Source: Hyperoodon ampullatus
Taxonomy: Eukaryota; Chordata; Mammalia; Artiodactyla; Ziphiidae
Assembly (NCBI GenBank): GCA_949752795.1
Contig: OX457061.1
Coordinates: 122,222,152 to 122,286,151, forward strand
Length of the DNA stretch: 64,000 nt
Direction of reading: 5' to 3'
The notes beneath the pieces were generated by a model. The model saw nothing but the letters and a program-made list of their open reading frames with translations. It searched no databases and was not told the DNA's origin. Shown here one piece after another: positions 1-12,029 of the stretch. The first letter of the stretch is position 1, and each line of letters begins with the position of its first letter. The translations under genes and the position numbers were made by a program.

Positions 1-400
1 AAATTGTGGATCCTAACTTTATTACTTGCATGTATACATTAATCTTTTAATATTCACATAAAAAGTGCTTTTAGTGTCATGTTGATGTTATCCTGCAGCT
101 CTGAAGACTACTGCTAAGTTCTTCCCAACTTAGCATAGAGATAGCTCTATGTCATATCATGCTAGGTCAGTGGACCCCTTGGGATTTGTTTTTAATGAGG
201 TTATCATTTGATTGATATATTTGAAAAAGAATCCCTGTAAAGCGCTTCTGAGATTTTGAATTCACTACCGCTAATGTAATTCTCACGATTAAATCCCAGC
301 TATTTCCCCTGGATTATACAGACCTACTACCTGAAAGCAGGCCATTCACCTGTGTCTTCTCTGCACACATTTGTCTCTCTGCCTCCAGATGTGGGTGCCG
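1..400. other. Unique non-coding DNA
   Basis: AT-rich sequence with no recognisable repeat, open frame or RNA gene. Confidence 0.4.
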
Positions 401-1020
401 CTGGGGACCCCGTCTTGGCCTCTCCCCTGTTTTCTTTCTGCCTTATGCCCAACAAATCATCTAATCCTGTGGCGTGAAGCATGATCTCCACATCAGTGAT
501 GCCCTAATTTTTATCTCCAGCTTCAGCCTTTCCCCAGATACCAGACTCAGACTTCCAGCTGCCTATTCAACACCTTCCCTTGGATGCCTAAGGGGCCTCT
601 CAAAGGTCAGATGTTAACAGCAGAGCTCCTGACTCCCCGATGCTGCCCTGCCCTGCTCATCTTCCAGCCTCTCCCGGATCAGTAAATGGTTCCGCTCCCC
701 CAGCCCAGCAGGGTTTCCCAGGGGTTTTGTACATCTCAGTCCTCCAGCCTGGAACATCCTTCTCCTAGAACTTGACGGTCTCCCCCTCCCCTTCATCTAA
801 GTCTCTGCTCATATGTCACCTCCTGAGAGAGACCCACACACACACTGTATCTGAAATATCACTCCTGCTACCACTCTCTATTCCTTTATTTTGATTTATT
901 TATCTCTGGAGCATTGAATGTGTGTGTGCGTGTGTGAATGTGTGTGTGCGATGTACACTCTGTAAAAGCGAGTTTTCTGTGTTTTGTTCACCATATCTCC
1001 AACCCCTAGAACACAATAAA
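400..1020 (+). repeat. LINE2 (L2) 3' part with embedded TG repeat
   Basis: The text matches the L2 3' coding end and 3' UTR as I remember it: a cysteine/proline-rich coding-like stretch, then the motif for 'CTCATATGTCACCTCC' near 810, and a tail resembling 'ccccTAGAACAcAATAAA' near 1005. A degenerate TG microsatellite (919-950) interrupts the 3' UTR. L2 is a long-dead mammalian LINE, and the copy is diverged with no intact frame. Confidence 0.6.
919..950. repeat. (TG)n microsatellite
   Basis: Imperfect TG/GC dinucleotide tract inside the L2 remnant. It is likely length-polymorphic. Confidence 0.85.
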
Positions 1021-1254
1021 AAATGTGTCCTCCGCTCCACCTGCACTGACCCTGCAACCTACATTAGCTTCATGCCCTTAAGTATTCAGAGGAATGTACT
1101 ACTTTCTAGGACCTTTCTTGTTTGATTCTTCTAAGAGTTAATCACAGCATTTGAAAAAAATAGATGCTGACCTTTGGTACCAAAAGGGGTCATGGGTGAT
1201 TGTACAGTCCGGTCACCTGGCTTCAGTTAGATAATATGTTATTAAATCCCTTTT

Positions 1255-1459
1255 TTTTTTTTTTTTGCCGTACGCGGGCCTCCCACTGCTGTGGCCTCTC
1301 TCGTTGCGGAGCACAGGCTCCGGACGCACAGGATCAGCGGCCATGGCTCACGGGCCCAGCCGCTCCACGGCACGCAGGATCCCCCCGGACCGGGGCACGA
1401 ACCCGCGTCCCCTGCAATGGCAGGCGGACTCCCAACCACTGTGCCACCAGGGAAGCCCC
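1255..1459 (-). mobile_element. CHR-2 SINE, short deletion form
   Basis: Reads as poly-T, then the reverse complement of the tRNA-derived SINE, ending in the inverted head 'CACCAGGGAAGCCC'. It is flanked by a perfect 12 bp target duplication TAAATCCCTTTT (1243-1254 and 1460-1471). The SINE body has the internal pol III promoter layout (A-box-like 'TGGTGGCACAGTGG', B-box-like 'GGGTTCGTGCCC' on the minus strand). All apparent ORFs here are SINE frames. Confidence 0.93.
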
Positions 1460-1479
1460 TAAATCCCTTTTACAAAGTA

Positions 1480-3848
1480 ATCGTTAGTATCCCCAAAGCT
1501 TGTGGTTAACGTTCAACTGAGATTGAGCTCACAGGTTACCATGATTCCATGATAAAGAGAAGAGGTGGGAAAACCTATCTGTTGTCGCTTTTAACTAGTG
1601 TGTCGTGTCACACTATTTCACTGCAAAACAATAATATCATGATGAGGAAAGATGCAGGCAATCCCAAGCTGTGGGGAGAAAACACTGATTTGTCTGCTCT
1701 ATTAGCTACGGTTAATTCAAAGGGATAATATGCCAGCCCTCAGAGTTGGGGTTATTTTTTTCCTTTTACTCCTTTCTTCACTCTTTTCCCCATTTATGAT
1801 TGATATCTACCCAGAACTCTTCGTGGAGCCCTGAACTCTGAGAGTTGTTTGAATTCGGCACAGTTTCGTTTAGAAAAGTTTTGACCGGTAAAGGCAGCCG
1901 TCCATCTTCCACGCTCTGTAGAAGCATCCGTCAACAGCACACCCAGAGAGAGTCAGGACAGAGACGTAAACCTAAGTCCATTCACTGCTGGCAAACAAAC
2001 AAACAAAAACCCCTGAGCACAAGTATCGCTGGAGCTGGTCCTTAACCACAATACAGTTTAAGAAGGCGTTAGGAGAACTTCGGGCTGGCTGTGACCTGAA
2101 TGTCTGTCTCAACTCAGAGAAGAAAACTTTAGCCTTTTGAAGACTCAACATTTTATTTTGAAACAGAGAGGCTTAACTCCATGCTTTGGTTCTTTCATAT
2201 TCGTCTTCTCCATGGAAATGTGGCTGAGAAGGTTTTGTCCCGCGGAGCTGTCGGTGAACCTGTGTCTTCGCCCATCACAGCCTTCTCAATGCTTGACTGG
2301 CTCCAGGCCTCCACTTCCTTCTGTAAGTACTCACCCTGGGAAGGCATTTCCCTCTTCTATCTTAGCACGAAAAGACTTATGAAATAGACCTGGTTGGTTT
2401 TTTTTCAGAAAGCCATCTACTTGCTACAGAACAATGGGACACAAGTAATCACTATTTCTGGGTAGTTTGGAGTCTTCTGGAGGCAATGGGTCTCATTGTT
2501 TTCTCTGTGCCTTTGAAACCAGACGTTCTAGGCTTATGAATGAGCTGCTTCTCTCTCTCATCCACACGTAAGTGCTGGCTGGTTTCTATTTATTACATAA
2601 ACCTCACTTTCTTAGGTTTACCTCTGCCTACAAGTCTCAGAAGCCATAGAACTTGCTCACTGTCTTAGGCAAATTCTCTGGAATGTGGACTCTTCACATT
2701 ATTTTTAGTAGCAAGTCTGATTATCCTTTGCTAGAAAATAACCTGGTTTTAAGATAAAGGCAATCAAGTCAGAGTAAGGCCTTCATTATTTTTAAAGTGT
2801 CCCGTTCTCCTCATTTATATTTCCCTTTCACTGTGGTTTTCAAGGCAAGTGAATATTATATTTGGGTGTTCTGAAATCAGGAATACTTTTAATTTCTTCA
2901 TTGCTATCATCTCAATTCAATTCTGCACTAAAAATCAGGAGGTATAATTTTCTTCTAAAAGATTGTTTTTTTATATTACTGCAAGAGTAAATAAAGTAAC
3001 TTTCATTATAATAGAAGATTTGCTGACAGCTTGCAGCAAAGATGTTTCATGGAGAGGAGAGAAAATAAAAAGTTACATGGAAAGAGCACCTCTCTTTTAT
3101 CTTCGGAAGCTAAGAATGATCTTGGTTTTGATATTGGTCCTAAAATTAGTCTCATGGTTCAGTAATTCTCTTCCTGACGAACGTGGCCTTTCTTTCATGT
3201 GTTTGGTGTCATGTTTCACCACTTTCCTCCCAACCCTATTGCCACATGTAACCTGGACTGGACTGGGGCTTTCTTGGGATTGCTCCCATATCTCTGTCTG
3301 AAATGCGCTAGGGCACCCGGGGATGCATAACGCAACACGTCGCATCTTTCTAGATGCATCCTTTTTGCTTCAAGATTGTAGGCATGTGTAATTTTTTATT
3401 GAAAGTATCTTGAAGCATTTTTACATTGAGTATGTATGTATGTTTTATGAATGTTTTATGACTATAGCATTCATTTGAATATTTAAGATAAAACCCTGGC
3501 CTCTAAGACCATCACAATTTTTGCAAGCTGTTTAGCTCAAGGCTTGCGGTTCAATTAGTTTTTTTCTCTGGGTGGATGTTTCTTGTTCTCTATCCCCACC
3601 CACACCTCATCCATCCTTTACTCAGGAATCCAGGGCATTGTGTGCTCGTCACTAGGGTGGGAGGCCTCACAGGGCTGAAAGCAGAAGCAGGAGTCCTCAT
3701 GGCTTTGGTGTGTGAGCTGAAGTGCTGGTGGGACAGAAAGACAAGTACTGGGGGAGCTTCCACAGCAAAAATTTCCATTTAAAGCAACAGTGCTTCTCCC
3801 TTAAACAAGATTTTAATGATTTTTTGTTTGTTCTTTTGGTTTCTTTTT
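1480..3848. other. Unique non-coding DNA
   Basis: About 2.4 kb without a repeat I can name and without a supported gene. The longest open frame (112 codons, 2963-3301 +) has no recognisable domain, no good start context and ordinary AT-rich composition, so I treat it as chance. Confidence 0.4.
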
Positions 3849-3849
3849 C

Positions 3850-3975
3850 TTTTTTTTTTTTTTTTTTTTGGCCCTACCACGCAGCTTTGGGAATCTTAGT
3901 TCCCGGACCAGGAAGCAAACCTGCGCCCCCTGCAGTGGAACCACGAGTCTTAACCACTGGACCTCCAGGAAGTCC
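3850..3975 (-). mobile_element. CHR-1-type short SINE
   Basis: Poly-T (about 3850-3870), then 'GGCCCTACCACGCAGC', ending at the inverted head 'CCAGGAAGTCC'. This is the roughly 120 bp tRNA-derived form ('GACTTCCCTGGTGGTCCAG' head on the opposite strand). It is more diverged than the CHR-2 copies, consistent with greater age. Confidence 0.85.
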
Positions 3976-6383
3976 ACCTAAAACCTGATTTTAAAAGCCT
4001 GGCCTGAGGGGAGAAGAGACATGATCTCTGGAGCGGGGGCGGGTACAGAGGTGAATACGACTAGAGAAAGAGGAGACCATGTGACAGGATCACGTGGGTG
4101 GGAACTGGGGTTGTCTCTGCAACAACCTGAAACCTGTACAGGGGCTACAGCGCTCACACCTCCCCACGGTCAGCACTAAGTAAACTCAAGGAACTCAGAT
4201 GCGACCCTGGGAGGAACCCCAGAATGACTAAGGCTAAATTTCTCTCACCGTGGCAGAAGCGGGGACTGTGAATAGAAATGCATACGCATTAGAGGAAAAT
4301 AAAATTGTCTCTTGCCTACCTGGGTGTGTAGGCTAATAATAATACCAATCTGTTGGCTGATTAAACTATAAAAATGGATCTTAATGCAACAACGAGTATG
4401 TGTCTATTGTGTGCTTTAGGACCTTTTGGGTCATGTAAACGGAATTTCTGCTGTCAAAGAACTAAGCGTATTTAAGACATGAGGCATGTTCACCAAACGT
4501 TCAAAATGAATAGGGATTGGCTGGTCAACCAAAGGGGAGGTGAGCATTCCTGGAGGGGATGTGGCATAAAAACAGGGCCCAGGGAGATGGGAGCACGGCA
4601 GGTCCGTGAGGAGTGAAGAGGACTTCTTGAATTGTTCTAAAATGGTTATCAACAATTGTGGTTTTCAAACTGTATGCAGCATAAACTTTGATTCAGATAG
4701 AAGCAGAGTTGCTCCCGATGAAGTGGCAGAGGTGATGAGCCCTTCCCCACCTCCTCTGAGGCAGCTGGTAGAAACCCTGCGGCTCCCCAGAGCACAGTGG
4801 GAAAATCACTGATTTTGCCCATCCATCCCATTCATTTTCTAGGCCTAGAGATGCGAGGCGATTTATCAAAGAGGCCACTGGCTGCCTTTTCCATGCGCTG
4901 ACCCTTGACTTAGCTCTCACTGATGGCTGGTGTTTATCCTTTTCCTATAGAAGATTGACATTTTTTCCTCTCAAGGCAAAACACCAAAAATCCTGGGTGT
5001 TTTGGAAAGAGAAGAAACGCAAATCCTAGTTAGCCCCAGCTACTTCAGTGAAAGCAGGATTGGCAGGAAAATGTACAAATGAAAAATGCCAAAACCCTAA
5101 CTTCCAATTAAGGCTTCGAGTCCAAGAGCCTCTCAACCTAACTCCTAAAAGCATTGCTAGTAAAACCACATCCTACCGTTCCATCGGCCGGGCTTACAAT
5201 TGGCAGGGGCACGAGCAATAACATAGTCAAAGGGTAAGCAAAGGAGAGGAGAATTAATATGAAAATCCAACAGCCTGGTCCTAGATAACTGGGAGTGGAT
5301 CATAAACACCTCAGCTGTCATATGGTAACTTTGGTCCTTGGATAAAAACATTTGAATGGCAAATTGTTTCACTTTAGGAAAATTATCTCTGCTTTCAACA
5401 ACCGGAGGTTTGTTTCCCAAAATGATTTTCAGGCTAGTAAAAGAATGTGAATAATGATAAGGCACAGCACAGAGAATACAGTCTCTGTTTGGCACCAGAA
5501 CACATACTCGTGGCATGGAATTCATACTTTCTCAAGTCCGTTTGAGTTTTCCTGTGAGAAGCGTCCTGTCCAAAGAATGAAAGTCCGTAGTACATTTCTT
5601 TTCCTTCATTACAATAAAATTGCTGTAAAGGGCAGGCACAGATTTAAACTAAACTCTTTTAAAATGTGGAACTGTGAGCCCTTGACATTCATAAAAGCTA
5701 GGTTTCCGAACTCTTCAGTATTGCTCAAATGGTGGGGTATTTTTGGATGGTAAAGGTAAATTTAGAGTTGGCTTACAAATGTGTTTTACTGGGCCTTCTA
5801 GAGGCTGACATGAAAAGGCAGGGAGAGATTTCATGTAAAGATCCGGATTTCAAAGCAGCCCCAACTTCCTACCTGGCATCCATCAGCTAGAGCTCTGGAA
5901 GATTCTGTCCTTGGACGGACATGAGCCCATCAGGTCACCACATTCCCCACCCGGCTCTCTCCACTTATGTGCAGCCACTTCCCTGAATCCTTCGGGCATT
6001 TGAGTTTGCGACCCCAGCATGAGAATATGTAATTATTCACTTAAAGGGTACAATAGCCTTGAGTAGCACACAAGGATGGTTTGAGTTTTGACCCTGACCT
6101 TAGGAATCACTCACCAGCTCCTGACTGCCAGCTCATACACACAGTGGTTATTTAACATGAAACATAATTTTGTGTTTTGGCAAAATTAAGAATTCTTTTA
6201 TTTGGGCTGCTTTCAGATTTTCAAAACCGCACATCTTAAAGTCTGTGAATGGCCAGAAACTTTTGGACACTGTAAATATTCTTAAAGACAGAGGGATAGA
6301 TGTTTTAAAAGATGGATTCTAGAAATGTATTGAAGAAAAGTGGGGAACTACATAAAATCCTGTTGGAAATCCCATACTCTAGA
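3976..6383. other. Unique non-coding DNA
   Basis: No named repeat recognised. A 122-codon minus-strand open frame spans 5157-5525 and starts with Met, but I see no domain, splice context or homology I recognise. See findings. Confidence 0.4.
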
Positions 6384-6712
6384 GCAGTAGTTCACAAAGT
6401 ATGGTTCCCAGCCAGCAGTGTCAACATCACCTGGACGCATCTTAGAAATGCAGATCCTTGGGACTTCCCTGGCAGTCCAGTGGTTAGGACCTTGCGCGTT
6501 CACTGCGGAGGGCGCAAGTTCAATCCCCGGTCAGGGAAAGAAGATCCCACAAGCCGCATGGTGCAGCCAAAAATAAAAAGAGAGAGAAAAGAAATGTAGA
6601 TTCTCAAGCTACACCCCAAATCTGCTGGACCAGACACTGGAGATGGGACCCAGCAGCTGTGCTCCCACAAGACTTTCAGGTGACTCTGATGGACACCAAA
6701 GTTTGAAAAATC
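6384..6712 (+). mobile_element. MER5A (hAT-Charlie MITE), split by a SINE
   Basis: Left part 6384-6460 begins 'GAGCAGTAGTTCACAAAGT'. Right part 6592-6712 ends 'CACCAAAGTTTGAAAAATCC'. Together they match MER5A, a non-autonomous hAT transposon with 'CAGNGGTTCTCAAA' ends, and the two halves join in frame of the consensus once the CHR-1 insert is removed. Confidence 0.8.
6461..6591 (+). mobile_element. CHR-1-type short SINE inside MER5A
   Basis: Begins 'GGACTTCCCTGGCAGTCCAG' and ends in a purine-rich A tail. The flanking duplication is AAATGCAGATCCTT (6446-) versus AAATGTAGATTCTC (6592-6605), diverged by a few changes, so this is an old insertion. Confidence 0.9.
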
Positions 6713-7292
6713 CCAGTCCAGAGCTTTCCTGCTAGTGTGACCTGAATGGAGACACGGCTCCCCTCAGCCCTCGGGGAGCAAACCCCCCTGGAGTGTTTAA
6801 AGTCCCCAAGCCACAGTTTCCAGCATCAAGGGCCTCATCCAGGGTTGGCACCTTACGTGGTCCCAACTTGTCCCCAGAGGCAGCCAGAGAATGAGCATCA
6901 TCTCAGCACTTCCTGTCCTTCCTCAGGTGTTCTGCCATCTGCATGTCCACTTCAGCCATCCGAACGAGGGCCATGCAGCTGCCGGAGAAACTCGTATCCC
7001 TTTGCCCAAGTGGAAGGGCTCAGGGCAGCAGCACGGGGCTCAGGAGCCAGTCGGCTTGGGGACTGGAGATGTCAGACCAGGAAGGCAGGACAGGGCTCCC
7101 ACAGGCTCAAGAACAGGTAGGGGTCCTGGTGCTGAGCTTCACACGGATTGAATTCCTGTGCCCGTTGGTGGCTGATAGTCCATTTAGGGCTGTGCAATCT
7201 GGTTTCATGAAGACGACTCTGACGATGCACACACTTTCCCAAAGTTAGAGCTTCATTAGTTTGAAATACTTGGTATGAAAATGTTCCATGGG

Positions 7293-7423
7293 GGGAAATT
7301 CCCTGGCGGTCCAGTGGTTAGAGCTCCGCACTTCCACTGCAGTGAGCTCGGGTTCGATCCCTGGTCGGGGAACTAAGATCCCCATGCCGCCTGGCGTGGC
7401 CAAAATAAAATAAAAGCAAAAAA
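7293..7423 (+). mobile_element. CHR-1-type short SINE
   Basis: Head 'AAATTCCCTGGCGGTCCAG', B box 'GGGTTCGATCCCTGG', then 'CTGGCGTGGCC' and an A-rich tail. The target duplication is not clear. Confidence 0.9.
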
Positions 7424-7706
7424 AGTCCCATTAGATTTAGAATCCATGCACATTAGCCTTAGATATTTTCAATGGAAAGAAAAAAAAGAGCAACATCTAT
7501 TAGACACCTTAAGATATAGTTTCAACTTGCATAATTTTGATTGGGATATATCATTTCAAAAGTTATTTTGAAATAAGCTTCTCATCCATGAGAAATACTA
7601 AAAATTGAAGAGATCGTCATCTACAAGTCTTGATCAGTTTCACGTAGTCAGTTCAAGCATTAAGCCTAATGAATAAAAGCAAGCTCAATTTTCTCATTAA
7701 ATTTTT

Positions 7707-7905
7707 TTTTTTTTGCGCTATGCGGGCCTCTCACTGTTGTGGCCTCTCCCGTTGCGGAGCACAGGCTCTGGACGCACAGGCTCAGCTGCCATGGCTCACG
7801 GGCCCAGCCGCTCCACAGCATGTGGGATCCTCCCGGACCGGGGCACGAACCCGCGTCCCCTGCATCGGCAGGCGGACTCTCAACCACTGCGCCACCAGGG
7901 AAGCC
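7707..7905 (-). mobile_element. CHR-2 SINE, short deletion form
   Basis: Inverted CHR-2 with a modest T tract. The target duplication CTCATTAAATTTTTT (7693-) is repeated as CTCATTAAAATTTTTT (7906-), nearly perfect. Confidence 0.93.
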
Positions 7906-8579
7906 CTCATTAAAATTTTTTGAAAATATTTTATTTGGAAGTGTTTTAAAATTTAACATTTAATATCTGCTCTTTTAATTCTTTATATTTTGTTTCCCCT
8001 ATCATAATTATGCAAAGAAAATGAAATTAATTTTTCACCAAGATCCATGTAGACATACCCAAATTCCATGCTAATATTACTGTTGTGACACTTTATGCCA
8101 TGACATGCAATTAATGCATTCTCTGAAATTGCAAGTCAAATCTAAAGTGAATCAGTTAACTTAAGGCATGCAGCCCTGATGGACGAGATTCTGGTGAAGG
8201 ATCAGTGTTCTAAACAGAGCTACATCCCTTTGGTACTTAGGCTGTGCTCCATCAACTCTAATTGATGAAATTTCCATAAAGAAAGTGTTTCTTCTACTCT
8301 CAGATCATTTGGAAAAGTATACAGAAAATACCTTCTCCCAGACTGTGGTTCTTAACACGTTGGGGTGGGGGAGGATTGAAAATCCGGATAAGCATTTGGA
8401 CCCACTGCACAGAAAAAGGCAGGTCCCCATGGCAATGAAGTGACTTTCCAACACCGCCCACACTTAGTGCACTTAACCACGCTGTCTTCTGACACGTGAA
8501 CATTGGTGATGAGGGCATGAAACCTCTGTCTCCCCACCCACCTCTTCTGAGCAAACTTGCCATGATGACATCTCACCCG

Positions 8580-8725
8580 TGATAGCTTAGAAGACCCGGC
8601 ACACACAACCTCCTTGGATTCTCACAATAACCCCGACACGTGTACAAAAGGTACCATTAGCCTACATTTTTCACAGAAGAGGAAACTCAAGGTCTCAGCT
8701 AACAGTCTCGTGATTTCTCACCACC
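8580..8725 (-). repeat. MIR remnant
   Basis: Contains the MIR core in reverse: 'TTCTCACAATAACCCCGAC', then 'CACAGAAGAGGAAACTCA'. Diverged ancient tRNA SINE. Confidence 0.6.
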
Positions 8726-8739
8726 TCTTGAAAAACCCA

Positions 8740-9260
8740 AAAGGCCAATACAAAAATACAGACTTTTTTGCATTATTCATAAATATTCAGGGCCGTATAT
8801 TTTTATGATACATTATTTTTATCCAGGCCATGATTCTCTTATAATTATTTTCTTTGCACATCTTAATCAATTATCCCAGAATATGAGCTCCTAACACGTT
8901 GGGTGTGATTTGTTTATACTTATTTGTGCTGTCGGATCTTAACTGTGATTTTTTTTTCTTAATTGTAACTTGACAATCAGAGTAATAGAAAATAATGAAT
9001 TTGGTGATGCATCGAATGTTGCTGAAAATTCAGCACCTATCAGACATCAACAGTCTTGATAGTTTCAAACACAGACACTTTATGGTGTTTTACTGTATCC
9101 TCCATGGTAATCTAATGTGCTGTCTGATAAGTGTTAAAATAAGCTCTCTTTTCACCATTATCTGGGACACAGGACAGTTTCAGAAAAGTATGAATATACT
9201 AGCAATTGTGAACAATGTTTTTAAATAATTAACTTTTCTTGAAATAGCCAGTCAACATCC
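8740..9260. promoter_or_regulatory. Candidate conserved non-coding element
   Basis: Repeat-poor AT-rich tract with clustered homeodomain-type cores, for example 'GCATTATTCATAAATATTCA' (8770-8789), and balanced word composition typical of deeply conserved vertebrate non-coding elements. This is a judgement from appearance only. Conservation scores would decide. Confidence 0.3.
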
Positions 9261-9984
9261 TAAAAAATGAATCATTTGGAGTAAAAGAACCCACCCAGTA
9301 AAACTTACTTACATTACTAATCACAATTCTATGAGAATGTGTCATCAGGCTACTGCATATAAATTCAGGGACTTGAAGAAGCAATTTTTCACTGACACCC
9401 TCTTAGGGAAACACTTTTCTGTATTTCTCTTCCCTTTCCTGCTTTCCTTAGCCTTCCATACTCTGGAAACACTCTTCAGGATATAGTGACATGTATTTGC
9501 CATCCCTTCAAGGGATTTAAATGTATCCCTCAAAAGGGATGTGTATACTTTAAGAGAACATCCTGTAAAATAAAAACTCTTCAACATTCAAAGGAATGAG
9601 TATCTAATATTGGAATTTCAGGCACTGTCAGGTAGGGGTAGAAACCTCCAGAGGCAAGAGAACCCCCACATCAGACCTTGCACATGATTCCCACTGACAA
9701 AGTCAGCCCTAAATCCAAAACTACTTGGAATGCGTTCTGAGATCCACACAGCCCAAATTACACGATAAAAGGAAAACTTGGGCTTTCACAAAGAAAGCCC
9801 CTTCTCCATTCTTTTGTTTCCTTGAAACAATAAAATTCTTAGCCTTATGCCATAGATGTATTTCCAATGGCCAGACGTGACAGTCCGATCAAAATGTGAT
9901 CTTCAGTCATTGCTCTTACGCTCATCCCTTTAGCCAACCATACAAAGGATGATGTTCCCAGAGTGACTTTTTGCATAAAGCCAC
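9260..9984. other. Unique non-coding DNA
   Basis: No repeat or gene recognised. Confidence 0.4.
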
Positions 9985-10150
9985 TGGGCGCTGAGGTGTT
10001 CAAATCCCAGCTCTGCTGTATATTTGCTTTGTGCCTTTGAATGAGTTTAACATCTTTTTGCCTCAGCTTCCATATCTGGGATATGATGATAATAATAGTA
10101 CTTTTATTCGGAGGCTTGGTGCAAGGATTGAGTTAGTTCCTGTTGAAGCC
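9985..10150 (+). repeat. MIR remnant
   Basis: Follows the MIR order: 'TTCAAATCCCAGCTCTGCT', 'TTTGTGCCTTTGAATGAGTT', 'GCCTCAGCTTCC', then 'GATAATAATAGTAC'. Confidence 0.75.
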
Positions 10151-10902
10151 GGCTTGCGAAAGCTCTCAGCAGATGTTGTCCGTTTGCTGTTTTTGTTATC
10201 AATCCCCTCCTCTGTCCTGCCAGCAGAAGCTCCTGGCAAGTTCCTTGAGAGAAAGGCCTGGAGGTCACGATGGGTGAGATAACACAGCCTCTCCTTGCTG
10301 GGCTACAGTCACCAGGAGCTGTCCCCAGGGAGCCTTGCCAGCCTTTTCTGTCACAGTGTCTCCGATGGCACTGCCCTAAGTGATACGCCCACTGTGGACA
10401 CCAGAGCACTGCCATTGCAGCCGCCACCTCCAGGGCTTTTGACAAGAGTGGCAATGACCTCTCTCCCTTTCTGCTCTTAAAAGAAAGAGGAGACACCTCG
10501 CTCAAGTTCATGTTCCCTTCCCAGGGGGTCTGCATCAGATGCCAAGATATGAGGGTCCAGCATCATAGGACAACCTCGGTGGGGCATTACAGCTCCAGGG
10601 CTCCCCGTGGGATCGGCTGAGGCCTTTTATTTGAACTTCACTGCAGCCCAGCTTTGTCCTCTCTCATTTCTGCTTCCTTCCCCTCTTCCTACAGGCGCTG
10701 CCCTGAAGGACACACTTTAATAAATACCCTGCAGGACTACTCTCTGCTTTAGAGTCAGCTTCCCTGGAAATCCATCCTGCAAGGATTCCCAAACTGCAGT
10801 TTATCACGTTGCTGATATCGTATCCATTTCGAGTCATTTAACTTAAAAGGAAAAATATAAGCTGTAAAATTTCATTTCTGATTCCTGCCATCGTACTGTT
10901 CA
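10150..10902. other. Unique non-coding DNA, GC-richer
   Basis: Locally GC-richer than its surroundings. A 143-codon minus-strand frame (10104-10535) overlaps the MIR end and has no domain I recognise, so I treat it as chance. Confidence 0.4.
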
Positions 10903-11285
10903 TTTTTAAATTTTTTTGCCAGTTTCATTGAGATATAATTGACCTATAACATTGTCTTAGTTTCAGGTGTACAACTTAATGATGTGCTATATGTATATCT
11001 TGCAAAATGATGGCCACAATGTCTAGTTAACATCCATCACCTGACATAGTTACAAATGTTTTTTCTTGTGATGAGAGATTTTAAGACCTACGCTTTAGCA
11101 ACTTTCCAATCTACAATACAGTATTATTAACCATAGTTGCCAAGCTGTACGTGACATCCCCGGGACTAATTTATCTTATAACTGGAAGCTTGTACTTTTT
11201 GACCCCCTCCACCCATTTCCCCCACTCCCTGGCCCCCAACCCCGCCTCTGGCAATCACCAATCTACTCTCTGTCTGCCGGATGCA
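10903..11285 (-). mobile_element. L1 3' UTR, older (L1M-like)
   Basis: Reverse complement of an L1 3' end: 'TTCATTGAGATATAATTGAC', then 'TTAGTTTCAGGTGTACAAC', 'GATGGCCACAATGTCTAG' and a C-rich tract (11196-11245). No coding part is retained. Confidence 0.8.
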
Positions 11286-11536
11286 CGCCCCACAAGCGAG
11301 GGAATAAGTCCTTCAGTCCTGAAGGGGACATCTGGGCCCATCACAGTACCCACCACAGGACTACCTGGGCATAGAAAGGAACGAATTCTAGAAGTATATA
11401 CACAAAAAAATTGTTAATGGTGGTACCTATAGGAAGAAAGACGGGGAACATTTAGAAGAACATGGATTTTTGTTTTCTGTTTGTAGTTTTCTGTGCTGTT
11501 TAAACTTGGAAAGCATTTGCTTTTATCACTGTTATT
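11285..11536 (+). repeat. Probable L1M 3' tail
   Basis: Motif order 'TATACACAAAAAAATTGTTA', 'GGTGGTACCTATAGG', 'TTTTCTGTGCTGTTTAAA' resembles old L1M 3' UTR text. Family assignment is uncertain. Confidence 0.4.
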
Positions 11537-11713
11537 TTTTATTCAGGTATAATTGACATATAACATTATATTAGTTTCAGGTGTACAACAAAATGATTCA
11601 ATATTTGTACACATTGTGAAATGGTCACCACAATAAGTCCAGTTAACAACCATCACAATTCAGAGTTACAAATATTTTTTCTTGTGATGAGAACCTTAAA
11701 AAGAAATTAATGT
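11537..11713 (-). mobile_element. L1 3' UTR fragment, older
   Basis: Starts 'TTATTCAGGTATAATTGACA' and runs through 'GTGTACAACAAAATGATTCA' to 'TTCTTGTGATGAGAACCTTA'. It closely parallels the 10903-11285 copy and is cut by the following SINE. Confidence 0.8.
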
Positions 11714-11924
11714 TGGGCTTCCCTGGTGGCACAGTGGTTGAGAGTCCACCTGCCGATGCAGGGGACTCAGGTTCGTGCCCCGGTCCGGGAAGATCCCACA
11801 TGCCACGGAGCGGCTGGGCCCGTGAGCCATGGCCACTGAGCCTGTGTGTCTGGAGCCTGTGCTCCTCAACGGGAGAGGCCACAGCAGTGAGAAGCCTGCG
11901 TACTGCAAAAAAAAGAAAAAAAAA
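11714..11924 (+). mobile_element. CHR-2 SINE, short deletion form
   Basis: Head 'GGGCTTCCCTGGTGGCACAG' to 'GCGTACTGC' plus an A/G tail. It is flanked by a perfect 13 bp duplication AAGAAATTAATGT (11701-11713 and 11925-11937) inside L1 sequence. Confidence 0.95.
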
Positions 11925-11973
11925 AAGAAATTAATGTCAACAGGGGACATCTGGTAAAAATGATCACAGGTCA

Positions 11974-12025
11974 TTTTTTAAATTTAATTTCTATTTTATA
12001 TTGGGGTATAGTTGATTTACAATGG
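11974..12025 (-). mobile_element. Short L1 3' terminus
   Basis: About 50 bp of inverted L1 end, 'TATTGGGGTATAGTTGATTT' and flanks: a severely 5'-truncated insertion. Confidence 0.7.
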
Positions 12026-12029
12026 AAAA

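Noticed and set aside
6461..6560. tRNA-like heads with A and B boxes
   Set aside because: They belong to CHR SINEs derived from tRNA. The cloverleaf is not complete and they are not tRNA genes.
10104..10535. 143-codon minus-strand frame
   Set aside because: Overlaps a MIR, has no domain, and is not preceded by a credible promoter or splice context.
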